Assembly (NCBI RefSeq): GCF_001667265.1 | Contig: NZ_LZHW01000103.1 | Location: 120,999 to 184,998 of the forward strand | Source of the DNA: Mycobacterium sp. ACS4331 | GTDB taxonomy: Bacteria; Actinomycetota; Actinomycetes; Mycobacteriales; Mycobacteriaceae | Length of the DNA: 64,000 nt | Direction of reading: 5' to 3' | In this document: piece after piece, positions 51,981 through 61,172 of the stretch | Numbering within the stretch: the first letter of the stretch is position 1 | How the letters are laid out: each line of letters opens with the position of its first letter | The notes under the pieces: generated by a model | Told to the model about the DNA's origin: nothing | Database searches by the model: none | Seen by the model: only the letters and a program-made list of their open reading frames with translations | Position numbers and translations under genes: made by a program

Positions 51981-52001
51981 GTTGAGCGCATCAGAATCAA
52001 C
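51981..52001. promoter_or_regulatory. HAIR-like (HspR) element upstream of lon
   Basis: GTTGA (51981-51985) and TCAAC (51997-52001) reproduce the TTGA-N11-TCAA spacing of the HspR HAIR operator CTTGAGT-N7-ACTCAAG, though the inner bases are not conserved. It ends 12 bases before the lon ATG. In Streptomyces lon is an HspR target. Confidence 0.5.
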
Positions 52002-52013
52002 TTTGGAGGTTTG

Positions 52014-54359
52014 ATGTCTGAAACCACATCCGCGCCGATCGCCGTCCCCGTGCTGTTCATCGCGGACCCGATCGTGCTGCCCGGAATGGTGGTCCCGATC
52101 GCCCTGGACGACAGCGCCATGGTGGCGATCGAAGCCGCCCGGACCAGCGAATCCGGCAAGCTGCTGATCGCTCCCCGTCTCGATGACCGCTACCCCACGC
52201 ACGGCGTCGTCGCGTCGATCGTCGAGGTCGGCCGGATGGCCGGCGGTCGTGGCACCGCAGCCGTCGTCAGAGGCGAGCGCCGCGCCCACATCGGCACCGG
52301 CACCACCGGCGCCGGAGGTGCGCTGTGGGTCGAGGTGACCGAGATCACCGACACCGCCACCACGGCCGACACCAAGACCCTGGCCGCCGAATACAAGAAG
52401 CTGCTGCTGGCGATGCTGCAGCGCCGCGAGGCCTGGCAGATCATCGACTACGTCAACCGGCTCACCGACCCGTCGGCCCTGGCCGACACCGCCGGCTACG
52501 CGTCGTACCTGACCGACGAGCAGAAGCGCCAACTGCTCGAAACCGTCGACGTCGACGAGCGCCTGCGCGCACTGATCGAGTGGACCGGCGAGCACCTGGC
52601 CGAGGTTGAGGTCAACGACAAGATCGCCGAGGACGTCAGGGCCGGCATGGACAAGCAGCAGAAGGAGTTCCTGCTGCGCCAGCAGCTGAACGCCATCCGC
52701 AAAGAACTCGGCGAGTTGGGGCCGGACGGCCAGGATGGCACCGACGACTACCGGGCCCGCATCGAGGCCGCCGACCTGCCCGAACAGGTCCGCGAGGCCG
52801 CGTTGCGCGAGGTCGGCAAGCTCGAGCGCTCCAGCGAGCAGAGCCCCGAGGGCGGCTGGATCCGCACCTGGCTCGACACCGTGCTGGAGCTGCCGTGGAA
52901 CGTCACCACCGAGGACTCGACGGATCTGGCGGCGGCGCGGGCCATTCTGGACGCCGACCACCACGGACTCGATGACGTCAAGGACCGCATCGTCGAATAC
53001 CTGGCCGTGCGGGCACGTCGCGCTCAGCGCGGAATGGCGGTCGTCGGCGGACGCGGTTCGGGTGCGGTGATGGTGCTGGCCGGCCCTCCCGGCGTCGGCA
53101 AGACCTCGCTGGGCGAGTCCGTCGCCCGCGCGCTGGGTCGCAGGTTCGTGCGCGTCGCCCTCGGCGGTGTGCGCGACGAGGCCGAGATCCGCGGGCACCG
53201 GCGCACCTACGTCGGCGCGCTGCCGGGCCGCATCGTGCGAGCGATCGGCGAGGCCGGATCGATGAATCCCGTTGTGCTGCTGGACGAGATCGACAAGGTG
53301 GGTTCGGACTACCGCGGCGATCCCAGTGCCGCGCTGCTCGAGGTGCTCGACCCCGCGCAGAACCACACGTTCCGCGATCACTACCTGGATCTCGATCTCG
53401 ATCTGTCCGATGTGGTCTTCCTGGCCACCGCCAACGTGATCGAGAACATCCCGTCGGCGCTGCTGGACCGCATGGAACTCGTGCAGATCGACGGTTACAC
53501 CGAGGACGACAAGGTGGCCATCGCGCGCGACTACCTGCTGCCGAGGCAGGCCGAGAAGGCCGCGCTGACCGCCGATGAGGTCACGGTGACCGATGCGGCG
53601 TTGCGCAGGATCGCCGCGGACTACACCCGCGAGCCCGGTGTGCGGCAGTTCGAACGGCTGTTGGCCAAAGCGCTGCGCAAGGTGACCACGAAGCTGGCGA
53701 CCGAAGGCGGTGCGATCACGGTCGATGAACCCGACCTCGTCGACTACCTGGGCCGTCCCCGATTCACCCCGGACTCCGACGAACGCACGGCGGTGCCGGG
53801 CGTGGCCACCGGCCTGGCGGTGACGGGCCTGGGCGGTGACGTGCTCTACATCGAAGCCGGTTCGACCGACGGTGAGCCGAGTCTGCAGTTGACCGGCCAG
53901 TTGGGCGACGTGATGAAGGAGTCGGCACAGATCGCGCTGTCCTACGTGCGCTCGCACGCCCGCGAGTTGGGCGTCGATCCCGCCGCGCTGGACCGCAAGA
54001 TCCACGTGCACGTGCCCGCGGGTGCGGTTCCCAAGGACGGTCCGTCGGCGGGTGTGACGATGGTGACCGCGCTGGTGTCGATGGCGACCGGCCGGCAGGT
54101 CCGCGGCGACGTGGGCATGACCGGTGAGGTCACGCTCAACGGGCGGGTGCTGCCGATCGGCGGGGTCAAGCAGAAGCTGCTGGCCGCGCAGCGGGCCGGG
54201 TTGAAGACGGTGTTCATCCCGCAGCGCAATGAGCCCGACCTCGACGATGTCCCGGCCGAGGTGCTCGAGGCGCTGGACGTGCGGCCGATGACCGATGTCG
54301 CGGAGATCGTCGCGCTGGCGCTGGAACCCGCGGCCGAGGTGGCCCACCAGGCGGCATAG
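52014..54359 (+). CDS. lon: ATP-dependent protease Lon
   Basis: A 781-residue Lon. The N-terminal substrate-binding domain (1-310) and AAA+ domain with Walker A GPPGVGKTSL and Walker B VLLDEIDK are followed by the protease domain with catalytic S679 in KDGPSAG and K721 in GGVKQKLLAA, equivalent to E. coli S679 and K722. It degrades damaged and short-lived proteins. ATG at 52014 follows GGAGG; an upstream TTG would add one residue. Lon is present in fast-growing mycobacteria and absent from M. tuberculosis, consistent with the host group. A HAIR-like element overlaps the promoter region. Confidence 0.97.
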   Translation: MSETTSAPIAVPVLFIADPIVLPGMVVPIALDDSAMVAIEAARTSESGKLLIAPRLDDRYPTHGVVASIVEVGRMAGGRGTAAVVRGERRAHIGTGTTGAGGALWVEVTEITDTATTADTKTLAAEYKKLLLAMLQRREAWQIIDYVNRLTDPSALADTAGYASYLTDEQKRQLLETVDVDERLRALIEWTGEHLAEVEVNDKIAEDVRAGMDKQQKEFLLRQQLNAIRKELGELGPDGQDGTDDYRARIEAADLPEQVREAALREVGKLERSSEQSPEGGWIRTWLDTVLELPWNVTTEDSTDLAAARAILDADHHGLDDVKDRIVEYLAVRARRAQRGMAVVGGRGSGAVMVLAGPPGVGKTSLGESVARALGRRFVRVALGGVRDEAEIRGHRRTYVGALPGRIVRAIGEAGSMNPVVLLDEIDKVGSDYRGDPSAALLEVLDPAQNHTFRDHYLDLDLDLSDVVFLATANVIENIPSALLDRMELVQIDGYTEDDKVAIARDYLLPRQAEKAALTADEVTVTDAALRRIAADYTREPGVRQFERLLAKALRKVTTKLATEGGAITVDEPDLVDYLGRPRFTPDSDERTAVPGVATGLAVTGLGGDVLYIEAGSTDGEPSLQLTGQLGDVMKESAQIALSYVRSHARELGVDPAALDRKIHVHVPAGAVPKDGPSAGVTMVTALVSMATGRQVRGDVGMTGEVTLNGRVLPIGGVKQKLLAAQRAGLKTVFIPQRNEPDLDDVPAEVLEALDVRPMTDVAEIVALALEPAAEVAHQAA

Positions 54360-54396
54360 GAGGCACCTCCGCGAGGAGCTGGGGAATTCGCTGGCG

Positions 54397-54450
54397 AGCG
54401 TGCGGGTTTGTGCGGTCTGGCACGGTGTGTCGCGTACAGGCCCGCACGCT
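54397..54450. terminator. inverted repeat after lon
   Basis: AGCGTGCGGG (54397-54406) and CCCGCACGCT (54441-54450) are perfect 10-base arms around 34 bases. The position, 38 bases after the lon stop and before the next gene, suggests a terminator, but the loop is large and there is no T tract. Confidence 0.4.
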
Positions 54451-54489
54451 GCCGAGACCCGGCGACACTGACGGAGGAAGGTGGCGGAC

Positions 54490-55530
54490 ATGCCACAACG
54501 CGGAGAGCGGCTGCGCAAGCTGGGCTTCCTGACCATCGGCCGGTTCGACGCCGACAATCCGCGGCCCGGCATCGAGGAGACCCTCGAGGTCATCGTGCGC
54601 GCCGAGGAACTCGGCTACGACAGCGTGTGGCTGCGCTGCAGGCATCTGCAACCCGGCATCTCGTCCCCGGTGGCGATCATGGCCGCGGCCAGCCAGCGCA
54701 CCCGCCGCATCGAACTGGGCACGGCGGTCATCCCACTGGGACTGGAGAACCCGCTGAGGTTGGCCGAAGACCTCGCCACGGTGGACATCCTCTCCGGCGG
54801 GCGGATCAATCCCGGCGTGTCCGTGGGCACTCCGATGCTCTACGAGCACTACAAGCACGCGCTGTATCCGAACACCCACGAACTGGAGGATTTCTCCAAG
54901 GATCGGGTGCTGCGCCTCTTGGCGGCGCTGCGCGGCGATCCGGTCAGCGACTTCGCGGGAACTCTCGGCATCGAGCAGTTCACCGACCGGGTGCAGCCCC
55001 ACTCGGCCGGGCTGGCCTCGCGCGTCTGGTACGGCGGGGGCCTGACGTCGGCGATCTGGGCTGGCCGCCAGGGCATCAACTACCTGACCAGTTCCGTCGT
55101 CAGCACCGAGGGGACCGAGTCTCGGGACTTCGCCACCATCCAGGGCCAGCAGATCGACGCCTACCGAGCCCACCACCCCGATGTCGAGAATGCCCGTGTC
55201 TCACAGGGATTGGTGGTCATCCCGACCGATTCGGCCACCGATGACCAGATCAGACGCTACCGCGAGTACGCGGCGACCAGGTTCGAGCGCACGAAGTCCC
55301 CACAGGGGCCGCGGGGAATGTTGTTCTCGCCCGACTACGTCGGCCCCGCGGACGAACTCGCCGATCAGCTCTACGCCCACGCCGGGTTTCAGCGGGCCGA
55401 CGAAGTCGCGTTCGCCCTGCCGTTCACCTTTGGGCCCGAGGACTACGCGCAGATCATCGGTGACCTCGCCGAGAAGTTAGGACCCCGCCTGGCGTGGGAA
55501 CCCGCCAGCAATGGGAGTGCTGCCAGCTGA
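54490..55530 (+). CDS. LLM class F420-dependent oxidoreductase (luciferase-like)
   Basis: A 346-residue TIM-barrel luciferase-like monooxygenase/F420 oxidoreductase. KLGFLTIGRFDADNP, the ELGTAVIPLGLENPLRLAED segment and DILSGGRINPGVSVGTP are typical of the family. Reactions of such enzymes are hydride transfers from F420H2 or flavin; the substrate is unknown. ATG at 54490 was chosen, nine bases after AGGAAG; GTG at 54481 is too close to the same site. The next gene starts within 22 bases of its stop. Confidence 0.85.
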   Translation: MPQRGERLRKLGFLTIGRFDADNPRPGIEETLEVIVRAEELGYDSVWLRCRHLQPGISSPVAIMAAASQRTRRIELGTAVIPLGLENPLRLAEDLATVDILSGGRINPGVSVGTPMLYEHYKHALYPNTHELEDFSKDRVLRLLAALRGDPVSDFAGTLGIEQFTDRVQPHSAGLASRVWYGGGLTSAIWAGRQGINYLTSSVVSTEGTESRDFATIQGQQIDAYRAHHPDVENARVSQGLVVIPTDSATDDQIRRYREYAATRFERTKSPQGPRGMLFSPDYVGPADELADQLYAHAGFQRADEVAFALPFTFGPEDYAQIIGDLAEKLGPRLAWEPASNGSAAS

Positions 55531-55552
55531 CGTCGCCGGACCCCGCGCGGGC

Positions 55553-56311
55553 ATGAGTGTGCGGGTGGGCACGTCGGGGTGGTCCTACGACCACTGGAAC
55601 TCCGTGCTGTACCCGCCGGGCACCCCCGTCGGCCGCAGGCTCGAGCACTACGTGCGCGAGTTCGACACCGTCGAGCTCAACGCGAGCTTCTATCGCTGGC
55701 CGAAGGACAGCACCTTCGCCGGGTGGCGGCACCGTCTCCCCCACGGTTTCACCATGAGCGTCAAGGCGCATCGGGGCCTGACGCACTTCCGTCGTCTGCG
55801 CGACCCGGGACCGTGGGTCGAACGGTTCGAACGCTGCTGGAGCGCGCTCGGCGACCGGCGCGAAGCGCTGCTGGTGCAGTTGCACCCCGACCTGACCCGA
55901 GACGACGGGCTGCTCGACGCGTTCCTCACCTCGATGCCGGACTGGATTCCCGTCGCCGTCGAGTTCCGGCATCCCTCGTGGGACACCGATGCCGTGTACC
56001 GGATTCTGGAGCGGCACAACGCAAGCTACGTCGTGATGAGCGGCGCGAACCTGCCGTGCGTGCTGAGAGCCACAAGTCAGCTGGTGTATGTGCGGATGCA
56101 CGGCCCCGATCACCAGAACCTCTACGGCGGTTCGTACTCGCAGCAGGATCTGGGATGGTGGGCGCACCGGATCGGCGAATGGCGCAATCAGGGGCATGAC
56201 GTGCTGGTCTATTTCAACAACGACGGTGAGGGCAACGCCGTGCGAAATGCCCGCAGCCTCAAGGCTCTGCTGGAGAGCGTGGGACCGCTTCGGTCGACCG
56301 TCACCGGGTGA
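55553..56311 (+). CDS. DUF72 family protein
   Basis: A 252-residue TIM-barrel protein of the DUF72 (YecE) family: MSVRVGTSGWSYDHWNSVLY at the start, LNASFYRWPK, and the C-terminal VYFNNDGEGNAVRNA region. The family function is not established. ATG at 55553 starts the canonical GTSGWSY motif; ATG at 55511 would add 14 residues overlapping the previous gene without a ribosome-binding site. Confidence 0.88.
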   Translation: MSVRVGTSGWSYDHWNSVLYPPGTPVGRRLEHYVREFDTVELNASFYRWPKDSTFAGWRHRLPHGFTMSVKAHRGLTHFRRLRDPGPWVERFERCWSALGDRREALLVQLHPDLTRDDGLLDAFLTSMPDWIPVAVEFRHPSWDTDAVYRILERHNASYVVMSGANLPCVLRATSQLVYVRMHGPDHQNLYGGSYSQQDLGWWAHRIGEWRNQGHDVLVYFNNDGEGNAVRNARSLKALLESVGPLRSTVTG

Positions 56312-56356
56312 GGTGCGCCCGGGCATTCGGCGGAAGCAGCACATAGACTCACGCGC

Positions 56357-56743
56357 ATGGGGGCCAACACACTCAAACGCCGCGTCGTGCACACCGTTCA
56401 GCGGCTCGCCGTGAACCCGATCGGGCGCAATCTTCCGGTCACGATGATCGAGACCACGGGCCGCAAGTCCGGCCAGGCCAGACGGACGGCGGTCGGCGGA
56501 AGACTGATCGACAATCAGTTCTGGCTGGTCTCCGAGCACGGTGAGCACTCCGACTACGTCAAGAACATCAAGGCGAACCCGGCGGTGCGCGTACGGCTTC
56601 ACGGGACCTGGCGCACCGGCACCGCGCATCTGCTGCCCGACGACGATCCGATCGCCCGGTTGGGCGGGCTGCCCACCCTCAACAGCGCGGTGGTGAGGTT
56701 GATGGGAAGCGATCTGATGACCATCCGCGTCGACCTCGACTGA
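56357..56743 (+). CDS. nitroreductase family (F420-dependent, Ddn-like) protein
   Basis: A 128-residue split-barrel protein of the Ddn/DUF385 group: PVTMIETTGRKSGQARRTAVGG binds F420, and FWLVSEHGEHSDYVKNIKANP follows. These enzymes reduce quinones or nitro compounds using F420H2. ATG at 56357. It is followed by the TfoX-like gene after a single base. Confidence 0.87.
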   Translation: MGANTLKRRVVHTVQRLAVNPIGRNLPVTMIETTGRKSGQARRTAVGGRLIDNQFWLVSEHGEHSDYVKNIKANPAVRVRLHGTWRTGTAHLLPDDDPIARLGGLPTLNSAVVRLMGSDLMTIRVDLD

Positions 56744-56744
56744 C

Positions 56745-57089
56745 ATGCCCTACGACGAGGAACTCGCCGACCGGGTGCGCGAACTGCTCAGCACCGAAAC
56801 CGGAGTCGACGAGCGAAGAATGTTCGGCGGTCTGGCGTTCCTGGTCGACTCCCACATGGCGGTGGTGGCAAGCCGGGAGGGCGGACTGATGTTGCGGGTC
56901 CCACCCGACGACACCGAGAAGGTGCTGCGCATCGACCATGTCAGCCCGATGGTGATGTCCGGCCGCCAGGTGCGCGGCTGGGTACGGATCTCGGCAGACG
57001 GAGTGCGCACCATGCGGCAACTGCGCCCCTGGCTGCGCCGTGGTGTGGATTTCGCCCGGAGACTATCCCGCGAATCTCTGTCAGACTAG
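56745..57089 (+). CDS. TfoX N-terminal domain protein
   Basis: A 114-residue protein with the TfoX_N signature: ERRMFGGLAFLVDSHMAVVAS and MLRVPPDDTEKVLRIDHVSPM. TfoX regulates competence in gammaproteobacteria; the stand-alone N-terminal domain occurs in many bacteria where its role is unknown. ATG at 56745 overlaps nothing and follows the nitroreductase stop by one base, so the two genes are probably cotranscribed. Confidence 0.83.
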   Translation: MPYDEELADRVRELLSTETGVDERRMFGGLAFLVDSHMAVVASREGGLMLRVPPDDTEKVLRIDHVSPMVMSGRQVRGWVRISADGVRTMRQLRPWLRRGVDFARRLSRESLSD

Positions 57090-57123
57090 TGTCAGCGCTC
57101 CCGACTGGGGGTAGCCGACCGAC

Positions 57124-57753
57124 ATGGACGCCACGAGACAAGTCCGACGGCTGATGCGGCGCGCCGGCACCACGTATGCGGCGGAGGCGGGTGTCCGCCT
57201 CGCCGACGAACCCATGCCTCTCTTCCAAGTTCTGACGCTGGCGATGCTCGCCGCCAAACCGATCGGATCCCAGATCGCGGTGGCCGCCGCCAGGGAGCTG
57301 TTCGCCGCGGGTGTTCGCACCCCTCGCACCGCACTCGCCACTCCACGCGCGGAGCTCATCGCGGCCTTCGGGCGGGCCGGGTACGCGCGCTACGACGAGA
57401 GCTCCGCCACGCGAATCGTCGCGATGTCGGAGAAGCTTCGCGACGACTACGGCGGTGATCTGCGCCGGCTGGCCGCGGTGTGCGACGACGACGTCGGTGA
57501 GGCGCACCGGCGACTCGAGGAGTTCACGGGCATCGGCCACACCGGTGCCGCGATCTTCCTGCGTGAGGTGCAGGACACCTGGACCTGGGTGCGTCCGTAC
57601 TTCGACGATCGGGCGCTGACCGCGGCCCGCGGGCTCGGACTGCCGGACACCCCCGACGCACTCGGTGCGCTGGCACCGCGCAGCAGCGCCAAACTCGCCG
57701 CGGCTCTGGTCCGAGTGTCGCTGGACGACGAGCTTTACGCCGAGGTCGCCTAG
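57124..57753 (+). CDS. helix-hairpin-helix (EndoIII-like) DNA glycosylase-related protein
   Basis: A 209-residue HhH-GPD superfamily protein without the Fe-S cluster cysteines of endonuclease III. The HhH is FTGIGHTGAAIFLREVQ near residue 140, and DTWTWVRPYFDDR follows at the usual Asp position. The Lys of bifunctional glycosylases is His in the hairpin (GIGH), so if active it would be a monofunctional glycosylase. I believe M. tuberculosis has a counterpart next to the same ferredoxin reductase (Rv1870c). ATG at 57124. Ferredoxin reductase starts 31 bases after its stop. Confidence 0.75.
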   Translation: MDATRQVRRLMRRAGTTYAAEAGVRLADEPMPLFQVLTLAMLAAKPIGSQIAVAAARELFAAGVRTPRTALATPRAELIAAFGRAGYARYDESSATRIVAMSEKLRDDYGGDLRRLAAVCDDDVGEAHRRLEEFTGIGHTGAAIFLREVQDTWTWVRPYFDDRALTAARGLGLPDTPDALGALAPRSSAKLAAALVRVSLDDELYAEVA

Positions 57754-57784
57754 TCGAGAACCGACCGTCCCACCGGAGGTGCAG

Positions 57785-59005
57785 ATGTCAAGATCCACCA
57801 CATTCGTCATCGTGGGCGCCGGACTTGCCGGCGCGAAGGCCGCTGAGGCCCTGCGCGAGAACGATTTCGACGGTCACGTCATCCTTTTCGGCGCCGAGGA
57901 ACGACTGCCCTACGAGCGCCCCCCTCTGTCCAAGGACTTCCTCGCCGGCAAGAAGTCGCTCGCCGACTTCACGGTGCAGCAGGCCGCCTGGTACCGCGAC
58001 CACGACGTCGATCTTCGCCTCGGCACCGAAGTGCGCGCCGTCGATCCGTCCGGACACACCGTGACGCTGCCCGACGGGTCCACGGTCGGCTACGACAAAC
58101 TCCTGCTGGCCACGGGTTCCCGACCGCGACGCCCCGCCCTGCTCGGCGCCGACGCGTCCGGTGTGCACTACCTGCGCACCGTGGAACAGTCCGAGGCACT
58201 CGATCACACGCTGACCAAGGGCGCGACGCTGGCGATTGTCGGCGCCGGCTGGATCGGCCTCGAAGTGGCTGCCGCGGCTCGCGAGCGGGGCGCCGACGTC
58301 ACGGTCGTCGAGGCCGCGAAGCTGCCCCTGTTGGCCGCCCTCGGCGAAGAGGTGGCCCGGGTGTTCGCCGCGCTTCACCGGCAACATGGGGTGCACCTGC
58401 GAATGGGCACCGGAGTCCGGCAGATCACCGTCGAGGGTGGTCGCGCGACGGGTCTGATCCTGGACGACGGGTCGACCGTGACCGCGCGCGCGGTGCTGGT
58501 CGCCATCGGGGCCGCGCCCAACGTCGAGTTGGCGCAGCAGGCCGGCCTGGACATGGCCGACGGTGGCGTGCGAGTCGATGCGTCGCTGCGCACAAGTGAT
58601 CCCGACATCTACGCCGTGGGTGACATCGCGACCGCCGAGAACCCGCTGCTGGGCACCAGGATCAGGACGGAGCACTGGGCCAACGCGCTCAAACAGCCTG
58701 CGGTGGCGGCCCGAAACATGATGGGCCGCAGCGATCCGCCCGCGCAGTACGACGAACTGCCGTACTTCTTCACCGATCAGTACGACCTCGGCATGGAATA
58801 CGTCGGGCACGCGGCGGGCTATGACCGCGTGGTGTTCCGCGGAGACGTTCCGGGGCGCGAGTTCACGGCGTTCTGGCTGGACTCCGACCAGCACGTCCTG
58901 GCCGGGATGAACGTCAACATCTGGGACGGCTTGGACGACATCAAGGAGTTGATCAGGTCCAGGCAGCCCGTGGACGCCGATCGACTCGCGACAGCTCAGG
59001 CCTGA
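57785..59005 (+). CDS. ferredoxin reductase (FAD/NAD(P)H)
   Basis: A 406-residue reductase of the rubredoxin/BphA4-like type. FAD-binding GAGLAGAKAAEALR at the N terminus, RPPLSKDFL, the NAD-binding GAGWIGLEVAAAARERGAD, and YAVGDIA with the second FAD contact, plus a C-terminal dimerisation domain. ATG at 57785 follows CGGAGGTGC; the longer frame upstream overlaps the HhH gene. It likely transfers electrons from NADH to a ferredoxin; partners in P450 reactions in this window are plausible but not shown. The last ten bases overlap the convergent epimerase-like gene. Confidence 0.9.
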   Translation: MSRSTTFVIVGAGLAGAKAAEALRENDFDGHVILFGAEERLPYERPPLSKDFLAGKKSLADFTVQQAAWYRDHDVDLRLGTEVRAVDPSGHTVTLPDGSTVGYDKLLLATGSRPRRPALLGADASGVHYLRTVEQSEALDHTLTKGATLAIVGAGWIGLEVAAAARERGADVTVVEAAKLPLLAALGEEVARVFAALHRQHGVHLRMGTGVRQITVEGGRATGLILDDGSTVTARAVLVAIGAAPNVELAQQAGLDMADGGVRVDASLRTSDPDIYAVGDIATAENPLLGTRIRTEHWANALKQPAVAARNMMGRSDPPAQYDELPYFFTDQYDLGMEYVGHAAGYDRVVFRGDVPGREFTAFWLDSDQHVLAGMNVNIWDGLDDIKELIRSRQPVDADRLATAQA

Positions 59006-61074
59006 ACCTGCGGCTCGCGGGCCGGCTCCCGTGGTTCGGGTATCTGCGCCTGCGGGGCCCGGTCGGCCCCGGCCACCGCGACGCCGCTCACCACGACGGT
59101 GTCCACCGCGCCCGCGGGCACGCCATGTCCGCCCGCGACATGGTCGTCCGCGACCGGCAACGGCTCCCAATGCCCCGACATGGTCTGCGGCATCGACAAC
59201 GCCTGCAGGCGTTCACGTTCCGCGCGCCTGCGCTCAACCACCAATCGCGTGCCGATCGGCGCCGAGACGACCTCGTCGAGCGTGAGGTACCAGATGTCCT
59301 CGGGAGCGGCCAGGCTGCGGTTCGCCGTCAAGCGAACACCCTTGGTGCGCAGAGCGGTTCGAAGCTCATGTGTGTTGCGCATCGTCACATCCCAGGCGAG
59401 TTCCCGCGCCGTCCGGATCTGCTCTGCCTGCCGCAGGAGAGTCGGCAGACCGCGTCGACTCTCGACGACGGGTTCCGCCCCGATGTCGACCGCGAGTGCG
59501 GCCGCCGCGAGAAGCTGGCCCGGACAGTCCGCAGTCACGGGGTTGGCGAACTCGGCCTCCCCGGGACCGCGGTGTCCGACCCGACCGATCGCCGCCGTGA
59601 TCACCGCGGCGGCCGAAGGCGACTCCGCGCGCAGCGCACCCAGGTCGCCGGATTCCGCGACCTCACGTAACCGCGGGTTTCGGCGCAGTTCGTAGGCCAG
59701 CAGCGCGGTGGCCTGTGCGAGGTGCGGCGTCGCCGTCATCTCCGAGGGCGACGGGATTCCGTCGCGATCCCGATCCGCCAGGCGCAGCAGCAGGTTCTCG
59801 ACCAGCGCGCCCGTCGACGCCAGCACCCAGCCCTGCGCAATCCTGTCCCGCAACAACAGGATTCGAGTGTCCAAGCCGGCGTCGGTCATGGCCTCCCAAC
59901 TGCCCCCCGCATGCCCCGGCAGCCGTGAGTGGTCCTCACACCAGCGTCCGTACAACCGGCACACCCGGGACAGGCGCGCGATCACCGCGGGCCGCCGCAT
60001 GGCCTGCGGCACGGTTGCGGCCACCGCCGCGGACACCGACACCCCGGTGAACAGGCGATGGCCGAACACCGCGGTCGCGCGGTGCTGCCATTCTCCGGCG
60101 AGTTCGCCGCGCAGGCCGAGAATCTCGGAGGTGGCCCGGTGCGCCGCCCGCAGACCGCCGCCCTGAACGTCGATCGTCATCGGGGTCAGCGGTCCCGGAA
60201 GCGCGTCCGAGGTGCCCCACGCGCTGAACATCGGGAACGCGGGTGCGATGGTGTCGTCGAACTCCCCCGCGTGGGTGCTGGCGCGGGCACCCGGGCTCGG
60301 TGTCGCCACCTCGGCCTGTGGCAGGACTGGGCCGGTGACCACGGTCCGGCCCATATCGGCCAGGGCTTCGGCCGCACCCCAGCCCAGGCTGAAGCCCCAT
60401 TCATCGCGCAATGCGCCGGTGTCCAGCGGCTCCTGCAGCGCAGGCCAACCCGGACCTGGGTGCCGTCGCCGCCCGGCGCCGTCGAGCCAACGACGGGCCG
60501 ACGAGGCGGGAACCGGTTCGGTGCCCAGGTCGACTGTGCCGGTGCGATGCGAGCCGACTGAGCGCAGCAGGAACCGGTGGAGGTCGTCGGTGTGCAGCAC
60601 CCGGACCCCAGTGTCGACGTCGGCGGATCCGATCGCCGCGGCGGTCCGGTCCACCATCCAGTCCCGCTGGCGGCTCACGGGTGCGGCGATGCGGATGATC
60701 AGGCTGGGCGCCCAACTCGACGCGATGAGGTCCTCGGCCTGTCGGTACAGTGCCGGGTCCCCGGCCGCCTGAGACACGAACAACAGGCGCGCACCCGCCC
60801 GCGCAGCCACGTGGCTGACCTGCACGACACCGGTGATTCCAGCGCTGTGCGGTACGCCGGGCTCGATGGGAGCAAGATGCAGCACCACGTCCGCCGAGTT
60901 TGCGAGCGGCTGCAGCGCCGCAGCCTCGAAACCCGCGCGCACCCAGGTGACCCGGCGCCCCAGGCTCCTCGGGGGGTGTTGCACAATGCCGACCACACGG
61001 TGCCCCGCAGCGGCCAGGCGCACAGCGGCCGTCCGGCCGATCACGCTGTCAGCACCCGTAATCAGAATGTGCAT
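58996..61074 (-). CDS. NAD-dependent epimerase domain fused to a PEP-utilizing-enzyme-like helical region
   Basis: A 692-residue protein. Residues 1-230 are an extended SDR/epimerase domain: ITGADSVIGRTAAVRLAAAG is the NAD-binding loop, but the YxxxK pair is not obvious, so oxidoreductase activity is doubtful. The region 330-640 resembles the linker of PEP synthase/rifampicin phosphotransferase-like enzymes, with EDIWYLTLDEVVSAP as the clearest match. It ends before any mobile phosphohistidine domain and has a Pro-rich tail. ATG at 61074. A conserved mycobacterial protein (Rv1868-like by position and size), function unknown. Confidence 0.72.
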   Translation of the reverse strand: MHILITGADSVIGRTAAVRLAAAGHRVVGIVQHPPRSLGRRVTWVRAGFEAAALQPLANSADVVLHLAPIEPGVPHSAGITGVVQVSHVAARAGARLLFVSQAAGDPALYRQAEDLIASSWAPSLIIRIAAPVSRQRDWMVDRTAAAIGSADVDTGVRVLHTDDLHRFLLRSVGSHRTGTVDLGTEPVPASSARRWLDGAGRRRHPGPGWPALQEPLDTGALRDEWGFSLGWGAAEALADMGRTVVTGPVLPQAEVATPSPGARASTHAGEFDDTIAPAFPMFSAWGTSDALPGPLTPMTIDVQGGGLRAAHRATSEILGLRGELAGEWQHRATAVFGHRLFTGVSVSAAVAATVPQAMRRPAVIARLSRVCRLYGRWCEDHSRLPGHAGGSWEAMTDAGLDTRILLLRDRIAQGWVLASTGALVENLLLRLADRDRDGIPSPSEMTATPHLAQATALLAYELRRNPRLREVAESGDLGALRAESPSAAAVITAAIGRVGHRGPGEAEFANPVTADCPGQLLAAAALAVDIGAEPVVESRRGLPTLLRQAEQIRTARELAWDVTMRNTHELRTALRTKGVRLTANRSLAAPEDIWYLTLDEVVSAPIGTRLVVERRRAERERLQALSMPQTMSGHWEPLPVADDHVAGGHGVPAGAVDTVVVSGVAVAGADRAPQAQIPEPREPAREPQVQA

Positions 61075-61172
61075 TGTTCCCCGACCCCCATCGGTACCAG
61101 ATGAGGATAAGCGCGCGAATGCGTTTGCGGGAGGTTTTGGCCCGGACGTCAGACTCGCCGGCCACCCCGCGG

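Noticed and set aside
51492..54593. Antisense open frame of 1033 codons opposite lon
   Set aside because: It mirrors the codon pattern of lon in a GC-rich genome, is rich in Arg/Gly/His and has no recognisable domain. The sense frame is a full Lon with catalytic residues.
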